NCBI GenBank assembly: GCA_965197405.1
Contig: OZ240206.1
Coordinates: forward strand, 2,108,001 to 2,172,000
Origin: G965197405 sp965197405
Lineage (GTDB): Bacteria > Chloroflexota > Dehalococcoidia > Lucifugimonadales > JAGWBF01
Length of the DNA stretch: 64,000 bases
Direction of reading: 5' to 3'
The translations under genes and the position numbers were made by a program. This document shows, piece by piece, positions 58,415-64,000 of the stretch. Position 1 is the first letter of the stretch; each line of letters opens with the position of its first letter. The notes below the pieces were generated by a model, which made no database searches, was not told where the DNA came from, and saw only the letters and a list, made by a program, of their open reading frames with translations.

Positions 58415-59398
58415 ATGAAAAGCTTCATACGCCGCTCCAACCTGATAGTGCCCATAACCTCCCCTGGATTCTCACTCCCGGTCAGCGGGTTTCCGGATGG
58501 TGCCGCTCCCCCGGCCCCGGGGAGCGCGGAGGATGAAGATAGGTGGCTCCACGCCCCCGACGCCGTCACCCTGGACCTGGAGGACGGGGTATCCCAGGGG
58601 AGAAAAGCGGAGGCGCGGGCGCTGGTGAAGGAAGCCCTCCCGCTGGCCGGCCGCGGCGCGGCGGAGGTGTTCGTCCGGGTCAACGCACCCTACCTGTACG
58701 CGGACCTGGAAGCCTCGGTGTGGCCCGGCCTCACAGGCGTAATGCTGCCCAAGGCCGAGAGGGCCGCCGACGTGGTCCAGGCGTCGGAGATGCTGGAGGA
58801 GATGGAGCGCAGGCACGGCGTCGAGGTGGGGTCCCTGGAAATCATCGTGCTTCTGGAATCGGCCCTGGGCGTGTGGAATGTGAGAGAGATAATCGCCGCC
58901 AGCCCGCGAGTGACCCAGGTGGCCCTGGGCGAGGAGGACTTGTCCTGCGACCTGGGAATCGCCCCGGCGGAGGAGTACGACCCCTTCGTGTACGCTCGGG
59001 GCCGGATAGTCATCGAAGGGACGGCGGCGGGCGTCCAACCCCTGGGGATGGCCTATCCGGGGGGCACGCTGCCCTCCGCGAGCATGGACCGGGACGAGCT
59101 ATTGCAGCTGGCGACGGTGGGGAGGAACCTGGGCTATAAGGGGGTGATTTGCCCCCACTCCTCATGGGTGGAGCCGGTCAATACCTCATTCACCCCCACG
59201 GCGGAGCTGGTGGAGTACTATACCCAGGTGCGGGAGGTCTTCGCCCAGGCGATCGCGGCGGGCACGGCGGCCATTCCCTTCCACGGCAGAATGATTGACG
59301 TCCCCGTGGATGAGTGGGCCAAGGTAGTGCTAGCCGTGGCTGCCTCGTGCGCGACTAGGGACGAGGAGAAACGCCGGGCGTTGGAGGGACCGCCCTAA
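58415..59398 (+). CDS. HpcH/CitE-like CoA ester lyase, copy 3
   Basis: A 327-residue paralogue: SFIRRSNLIVPITSPGFSLP, AVTLDLEDGVSQGRKAEARA, IIVLLESALGVWNVREI and VTQVALGEEDLSCDLG, all canonical. Compared with copy 2 it has a longer N-terminal loop. The start is unclear: ATG 58415 or TTG 58403, which would overlap the previous stop (TTGA) as its neighbour does. Third member of a coupled operon. Confidence 0.87.
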   Translation: MKSFIRRSNLIVPITSPGFSLPVSGFPDGAAPPAPGSAEDEDRWLHAPDAVTLDLEDGVSQGRKAEARALVKEALPLAGRGAAEVFVRVNAPYLYADLEASVWPGLTGVMLPKAERAADVVQASEMLEEMERRHGVEVGSLEIIVLLESALGVWNVREIIAASPRVTQVALGEEDLSCDLGIAPAEEYDPFVYARGRIVIEGTAAGVQPLGMAYPGGTLPSASMDRDELLQLATVGRNLGYKGVICPHSSWVEPVNTSFTPTAELVEYYTQVREVFAQAIAAGTAAIPFHGRMIDVPVDEWAKVVLAVAASCATRDEEKRRALEGPP

Positions 59399-59404
59399 AG
59401 GGCC

Positions 59405-59520
59405 TCCTCTCCCCCTCATCCCTCACGCTACGCTCAGGGCAGGCTCCAAGCTTCTCCCGCCATTGGAAAAGCCTTTCTAGAGTCTCCTCTCCCTCGGCGG
59501 GAGAGGATTGAGGTGAGGGT
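59405..59520. repeat. Repeat-B, degraded copy
   Basis: CCTCTCCCCCTCATCCC, CTTCTCCC and CTCCTCTCCCTCGGCGGGAG..GATTGAGGTGAGGGTGA lie between the lyase operon and the convergent ACD gene. Confidence 0.7.
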
Positions 59521-59540
59521 GATGAGATGGCGGAGTGGTG

Positions 59541-61679
59541 CTACCTGCCCATAACCGCCAGGGCGTCCAGCGCCTTCACCCCCTGGCCTCCGGGCAGCAC
59601 CGCCAACGGATTGATGTCCAGCTCCGTGAGGCCATCTCGGAGGCTGGTCGCGAGGTCTGAGACCCGCAGCAGGACCTCTACCAGTCCGTCCACGTCCGCC
59701 GGAGGACGGCCCCTGTATCCGTGAAGAATCCCGGCGCCCCTCACCTCCTGGACCATCTCCAGGGCGTCCCGCCTGGTAATGGGGCAGACGCGGAGGGCCA
59801 CGTCCTCGTACATCTCCACCAGAATACCTCCCATCCCAAACAGGAGCACCGGCCCAAAGTGGGGGTCGTGGGACACCCCTACGATTACCTCCGCGCCTTC
59901 CGACACCATCTCCTGCACCAGCGCCCCCATGACCTGTGCGTGGGGGAAATGGTCGCGGGCGCTGCCCATGATGGTGTCGTAGGCGCTGCGCAGCTCATCC
60001 CTGTCGCGTATACCCACGCGCACCAGGCCGGCTTCCGTCTTGTGGAGAATGTCCGGCGACTCCACCTTCAACACCACAGGGTAGCCTATCTCGCTGGCCG
60101 CCGAGGCTGCCTCCTCCCAGGTGCTAGCGCGTCGCTCCCGTGTGACCGGTATCCCCCAGTGAGACAGTAGGCCCTTGGCCTCGTGCTCCGTTAGCGTCGT
60201 GCGCCCAAGGGAGGAGAGTCTTCGTACCTCCTCTGTCTGCTGGTCCGACATGGCCTCGACTTTGGAATCCGTGGAATCCGGTGCAACCCCACCCCCGGCC
60301 CGCCGGCGGTGGTAGTCCAGGAGGCCCCTCACGCCCCGGGCCGCCCCTTCAGCCTGGTAGAATACGGGGATGTTGGCCTCTTTGAGCAAGGGGAGACCCG
60401 CCGTGTCCGACTGGCTGCCCGTCCAGAGGAAGGCAATGGCCTTGTGGGTGTTCTTGCGAAGCTCTATGACCTGCCGCGCCTGGCTCTCACCCATGCCGCT
60501 GCCTATGATGAGGGTGCCAACCCCAGGCTCATTTATCATCAGCTCCATAATGCGAGGGAAGGACTCGCTGTTGGCCAGGCCGGTAACGTCGGCGGGATTG
60601 GCGGCCCACCCGAACCCTTTGAGGATGTCATTCAAGGCGTCATTCGTCTCCTCCGTCAGCGCCGGCAAGTCAAGGCCCATCTGCCCGCACTTGTCGGCGG
60701 TCAGGGAGCTGATACCCCCCGAGTGGGACACGACGGAAACGCCCTCCGCCTCCGGGGCCGGGCTGAAGGCCATCAGCTGGGCCACCTCCAGGAGCGCGTC
60801 GTAGTCCTCGACGCGGATGACGCCATACTGCTTGAAAGCGGCGTCGTGGACCGCGTCGGAGCCGGTGAGGGCGGCGGTGTGAGAGTTGGCGGCGCGCGAA
60901 CCCAGGTCCGAGCGCCCAACCTTGAGCATCACTATGGGCTTGCCCTTTTCCTGCGCGAGGCGGGCTGCCTCCAGGAACTTCCGGCCATCCTTGAAGCCTT
61001 CCACAAAGCAGGCGATTACCCTGGTATCGGGGTCGTCAACCAAGTACCTGACGAAGTCGGAGGACTCCAGGTCTGCCTCGTTGCCCGTGCCAATCACATA
61101 GGAATAGCCGATGCCCCGGTCCACCGCTCGGCTCAGGAAAGGCCCAAAGGCGGAAGCCCCACTCTGGGAGACCAGGCCAATGGGTCCGCTGATGCCTTTG
61201 GCCCCCAGGGATGAGGAGGACGCCCAGATGTTGTTCTTTAGATTGGCGATGCCCAGGCAGTTGGGGCCGCATATCCTCACCCCCGACTGGCGAGCGAAAT
61301 CCCCTATCCGGTGCTGGAGGTCCCTGCGGTCCTCGGTGCCCCTCTCCGCAAACCCCGCGGAGATGACTATGGCCGAGCCTGCTCCTATCTGGGCGCACTC
61401 CTCCAGGATACCCATCACCCGGTCGTAGGGCACCACTATCCCCACCAGGTCCGGCGCTTGGGGCAGGTCCTTGAGGCTCGGATAGCACTTCACGTCCATT
61501 AGCTCTTCGTACCTGGGGTTCACGGGGTATACGTTCACCCGGTCGGACGACTGTAGGGCGGCATGGAGAAAGCGCCCCCCGTACTGGAGACGCGGGGTCG
61601 CTCCCACAACCGCGATGGAGGTGGGATTGAGCATCTTGTGTATCGAACTCAGCATCTCTTGACTGCCCGGATTTGCCAT
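59541..61679 (-). CDS. ADP-forming acyl-CoA synthetase (acetate-CoA ligase type), fused subunits
   Basis: A 712-residue fusion of the alpha and beta parts of NDP-forming acyl-CoA synthetase, converting acyl-CoA plus ADP and phosphate to acid plus ATP, or the reverse. The alpha part starts LNPTSIAVVGATPRLQYGGR (CoA/Rossmann), holds CGPNCLGIANLKNN, GLVSQSGASAFGP and the phospho-His segment RAANSHTAALTGSD. The ATP-grasp part contains TEHEAKGLLSHWGIPVTRER, VVLKVESPDILHKTEAGLV and GVSHDPHFGPVLLFGMGG. AAGGGGT precedes the ATG. Convergent with the lyase operon. Confidence 0.9.
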   Translation of the reverse strand: MANPGSQEMLSSIHKMLNPTSIAVVGATPRLQYGGRFLHAALQSSDRVNVYPVNPRYEELMDVKCYPSLKDLPQAPDLVGIVVPYDRVMGILEECAQIGAGSAIVISAGFAERGTEDRRDLQHRIGDFARQSGVRICGPNCLGIANLKNNIWASSSSLGAKGISGPIGLVSQSGASAFGPFLSRAVDRGIGYSYVIGTGNEADLESSDFVRYLVDDPDTRVIACFVEGFKDGRKFLEAARLAQEKGKPIVMLKVGRSDLGSRAANSHTAALTGSDAVHDAAFKQYGVIRVEDYDALLEVAQLMAFSPAPEAEGVSVVSHSGGISSLTADKCGQMGLDLPALTEETNDALNDILKGFGWAANPADVTGLANSESFPRIMELMINEPGVGTLIIGSGMGESQARQVIELRKNTHKAIAFLWTGSQSDTAGLPLLKEANIPVFYQAEGAARGVRGLLDYHRRRAGGGVAPDSTDSKVEAMSDQQTEEVRRLSSLGRTTLTEHEAKGLLSHWGIPVTRERRASTWEEAASAASEIGYPVVLKVESPDILHKTEAGLVRVGIRDRDELRSAYDTIMGSARDHFPHAQVMGALVQEMVSEGAEVIVGVSHDPHFGPVLLFGMGGILVEMYEDVALRVCPITRRDALEMVQEVRGAGILHGYRGRPPADVDGLVEVLLRVSDLATSLRDGLTELDINPLAVLPGGQGVKALDALAVMGR

Positions 61680-61723
61680 ATACGCACCCCTTCGCGGTAG
61701 ATACAGGGACTCCTCTCAGGTCT

Positions 61724-61850
61724 CCGGGGCCTTTCAATCGTCACCCTGAGCGACAGCGAAGGGTCTAAAATCCTCGTCCTCCGTGCCGTTTCGCTGTCTG
61801 AGTTTTTTGATTCTTCGTCGCGAGCTCCTCAGAAGAATGACAGAGGGGCG
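61724..61850. repeat. Degraded MITE-A
   Basis: CGGGGCCTTTCAATCGTCACC, then GAGCGACAGCGAAGGGTCTA and AGAATGACAGAGG keep the outline of MITE-A, without clear ends or duplication. Confidence 0.55.
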
Positions 61851-61873
61851 CGATGTCCATCTAACATCGAGAA

Positions 61874-62021
61874 TTACTGATACGTGAGCAATACGCTAGA
61901 CTCTGACGACTCCCCCACCGTCACTCCCGCGAAAGCGGGAGTCCAGAAGCGCCGGATAGATTCCCGTTTTCACGGGAAAGACTGGTCGGGCTGGTTAAGA
62001 TATTCATTCATCTATCAGTAA
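61874..62021. mobile_element. MITE-C element with terminal inverted repeats
   Basis: 148 bp bounded by TTACTGATACGTGAGCAATA and TTCATCTATCAGTAA. Inside are ACTCCCGC-GAAA-GCGGGAGT and TTCCCGT-TTTC-ACGGGAA. It ends ten bases from the stop of the TPP enzyme gene and, with MITE-A remains, fills the 352-base spacer. Confidence 0.75.
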
Positions 62022-62031
62022 AACACCCACT

Positions 62032-63747
62032 CTATGTCTCAGTGGCGGAACGCAGGTCGGCGCGCACGTCGTCGGGATTGGGTTCCCGGTCAATGACGAC
62101 GTCAACTACCGCGGGCCTCCCGGAGGCGAGGGCCTCCCGCAGGGCGTCCGCCAGGTCGCGGGAGTCCTGTACCTGCACCCCATAGGCCCCAAATCCCCGC
62201 GCCACCGCCCCGTGGTCCGTCTGGACGAACTCGGAGGCGATGGTCCGGCTTCCCTGGTGATGCCTCACCATACCCAGGGCCGAATCGTTCATCACGACGC
62301 ACACTATTGGCAGGTCGTACTGTATTGCCGTGGAGAGGGCGTGCACGGACATCATGAAACCGCCGTCGCCCGTGACCGAGACCACAGGCCTGTCGGGATG
62401 GACCAGCTTGAGGGCCAGGGACGCCGGAAGGCTCCAGCCCATGCCCGCCATGCCGCCGGGACAGAAGAAGGTCCCCTTCCGCTGGGACTGGTAGAAATGA
62501 CACATCCAGACCCGGTTGTTGCCCGCGTCAAGGGTTATAAGGGCCGAGGGGTCCAGGGTTTCCTGAAGTATCCGGACCACGCGCTGGGGGAGCACGGGGG
62601 ACGAGTCTCTCAGCAGGGCCGGGTCATGGTAATAGTCCAGGCTGGCCTTCTGGCTTTGAAGCCCCTGCACTCGCTGGCGGGCGCGCTCCTGATTGACAGA
62701 TGCCAGGGGCCTGGACGCCTCCACAAGCTGGGAGAGGATTGCAGCGGCGTCTCCCACCAGTCCCAGGTCCACCGGGAAGGTCCAGCCAGTGTTGCGGGGG
62801 TCTATGTCAACCTGTATGATACGCTGCCTGCGCGGGTCGAACACCTGGGGGCGTTCCCGGATTGTGTCCTGGGTTGAGAGCCTGGCCCCTACCACCAGCA
62901 CGGCGTCCGCCTCGCCCACCACGGTGTTGGCCGCCGTCTGCCCGTACACCCCCACCATGCCCACAGCCAGGGGGTGGGTCTCCTCGATGACGCTCTTGCC
63001 CTTGTAGCTGGTGGCTACCGGCATTCCCCAGAGCTCGGCCAACTCCCGGAGCAGGTCATGGGCCTGGGCCATGTGGACCCCGTTGCCGGCCACCAGCACC
63101 GGCTTGCTGGCCCCGCTCAGCAGCTCTATAGCCCGCTGTATGTCCTGGGGTGACGCCTGGGGGGCGCTGGTGTTCAGGTATCCGGCCGTGTGGTGGATGA
63201 AGGGAGGGGACTCCATATCCACGTCTCCGACGATGGAGGCGCTGCGCATCAGCACGCAGGTAGGCCCCGGCCTGCCGCTGGCAGCGTGTTTGATGGCAAG
63301 CTGTGTGCCCAGAACGGCCTCCTTGGGAGTGGTAGCCAGCGTGGTATATTTGGTCATGGAGCGGAAGATGTTGAGCAGGTCAACGCTGCCGTACTCCCCG
63401 GCCCCCGACTGGTTCGCGGGGTGCTGGGCGGAGCCGCCATCGGAGGTATCCGTCAGCACGATCATTGGTGAGCTGCTCAGGAAGGCTTCCATGATGCCAA
63501 AGGTGGCGTTGGAGCCCATGAAGACCCCTTGACCCATAATGGCTGCGGGCTTGCCGGTGGCTCTGCCATAGGCGTCGGCCATGATGGCTGCCGCCTGCTC
63601 GTGCCGGGTCAGTATAGTCCGTACGCGTCCCTCGTTCCCATATAAGGACCCGAAAATCTGGCCCGTACCCCCGCCCGGGATGCCGAAGACATGGTCAACC
63701 CCGCCTTCCTCCAGCGCCTGTACGATAAGCTCGTGAGCGCGCGCCAT
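62032..63747 (-). CDS. Thiamine-diphosphate enzyme, acetolactate synthase-like
   Basis: A 571-residue three-domain TPP enzyme of the acetohydroxyacid synthase/benzoylformate decarboxylase superfamily. N-terminal domain: VDHVFGIPGGGTGQIFGSLY and TRHEQAAAIMADAYGRATGK with the catalytic Glu. Middle domain: ASKPVLVAGNGVHMAQAHDL. C-terminal TPP motif: VSVTGDGGFMMSVHALSTAI ending in VVMNDSALG. It lacks a neighbouring ilvH-like small subunit, so a catabolic carboligase or decarboxylase is more likely than valine synthesis. ATG 63747 has AAAGGAG upstream; the frame to 63774 runs past it. Confidence 0.85.
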   Translation of the reverse strand: MARAHELIVQALEEGGVDHVFGIPGGGTGQIFGSLYGNEGRVRTILTRHEQAAAIMADAYGRATGKPAAIMGQGVFMGSNATFGIMEAFLSSSPMIVLTDTSDGGSAQHPANQSGAGEYGSVDLLNIFRSMTKYTTLATTPKEAVLGTQLAIKHAASGRPGPTCVLMRSASIVGDVDMESPPFIHHTAGYLNTSAPQASPQDIQRAIELLSGASKPVLVAGNGVHMAQAHDLLRELAELWGMPVATSYKGKSVIEETHPLAVGMVGVYGQTAANTVVGEADAVLVVGARLSTQDTIRERPQVFDPRRQRIIQVDIDPRNTGWTFPVDLGLVGDAAAILSQLVEASRPLASVNQERARQRVQGLQSQKASLDYYHDPALLRDSSPVLPQRVVRILQETLDPSALITLDAGNNRVWMCHFYQSQRKGTFFCPGGMAGMGWSLPASLALKLVHPDRPVVSVTGDGGFMMSVHALSTAIQYDLPIVCVVMNDSALGMVRHHQGSRTIASEFVQTDHGAVARGFGAYGVQVQDSRDLADALREALASGRPAVVDVVIDREPNPDDVRADLRSATET

Positions 63748-63941
63748 TTTTCTCCTTTCCACGACCTCCGCCATTGGGTTGACCCTATACTAGATGGGGT
63801 TGTCTCCGGTGTCAACAAAGGTCTAAAGGCAGCCCCTACTCATCGCTACGACGGTGTTACAGATGTTACAACGGTCAGCATCTCCAGGACACCCATCCCA
63901 TTGGCATAGCAAGGTTAGCGGTTTCGCTGGCCGTGATTGCG

Positions 63942-63971
63942 TTGACAATTTCCTAGAGCCAATGTTATGCT
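63942..63971 (+). promoter_or_regulatory. Promoter-like sequence at right edge
   Basis: TTGACA (63942-63947), 18 bases, TATGCT (63966-63971), pointing out of the window; a second TTGACA starts at 63971. The 250 bases to the window end hold no gene I can support. Confidence 0.4.
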
Positions 63972-64000
63972 TGACAGGCTGTCTAATCCGGTGTCTATCC

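Noticed and set aside
63691..63909. Small frame at the right edge
   Set aside because: Overlaps the start of the TPP enzyme gene on the other strand and has no ribosome site or family.

Overview
The window is about 64 kb of GC-rich bacterial chromosome with long operons, few phage-like genes and compact spacers full of short palindromic repeats. Gene content points to a Chloroflexota bacterium, probably Dehalococcoidia/SAR202-like: luciferase-like F420-type oxidoreductases with an F420:NADP reductase, several acyl-CoA ligases, a family III CoA-transferase, an ADP-forming acyl-CoA synthetase, three CitE-like lyases and a UGSC-family selenoprotein. No rRNA or other marker fixes the taxon, so this is inference.

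Layout. 1-7 kb: the end of a TelA-like gene, an F420-type oxidoreductase, an acyl-CoA ligase, a type II restriction-modification operon (MutH/Sau3AI-like nuclease plus DpnA-like methylase, probably GATC) and the F420:NADP reductase. 7-15.7 kb: a hicAB pair with a frameshifted hicA, a retropepsin-like protease, purF-purM-purH, a glycosyltransferase, a sugar-dehydrogenase-like lipoprotein, and an Mrr-like nuclease preceded by a 55-codon gene. 15.8-20.5 kb: an acetoin-dehydrogenase-type operon (E1 alpha, E1 beta, E2 with two subunit-binding domains, AcoX). 20.6-31 kb: a second aspartic protease, duplicated LLM oxidoreductases, an FMN hydroxy-acid oxidase, two coupled acyl-CoA ligases, an SDR and two VOC proteins. 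31-41 kb: hypothetical, HEPN/PaREP1-like, LmbE, MFS, NIPSNAP, epoxide-hydrolase-like, RidA, amidase, formate-THF ligase and a RidA-like gene. 41-43.3 kb: tRNA-Leu(TAA), brnTA, hicAB and a selenoprotein gene read through an in-frame UGA. 43.4-48.2 kb: valS and a two-gene AAA ATPase/PIN nuclease module. 48.3-63.8 kb: three cupins, hydantoinase-like and deacetylase-like amidohydrolases, CoA-transferase, inositol-phosphatase-like, CDF transporter, three CoA lyases, ADP-forming acyl-CoA synthetase and a TPP enzyme.

How it works together. Most genes suggest activation and breakdown of organic acids as CoA esters, with F420 or FMN redox steps. Embedded in this are small defence and toxin-antitoxin modules, some with lower GC than their surroundings.

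Two signals stand out. First, an undisguised UGA-encoded selenoprotein (motif UGSC) with a bacterial SECIS-like hairpin at the expected distance; ordinary gene calling truncates it and loses its second half. Second, the spacers hold three families of short non-coding mobile elements. One is a MITE of about 158 bp ending in CAGGG..CCCTG, with perfect 10-bp target duplications at three sites, one placed on a stop codon and one just upstream of a ribosome binding site. A fragment of another repeat family has entered an acyl-CoA ligase gene and is translated in frame.
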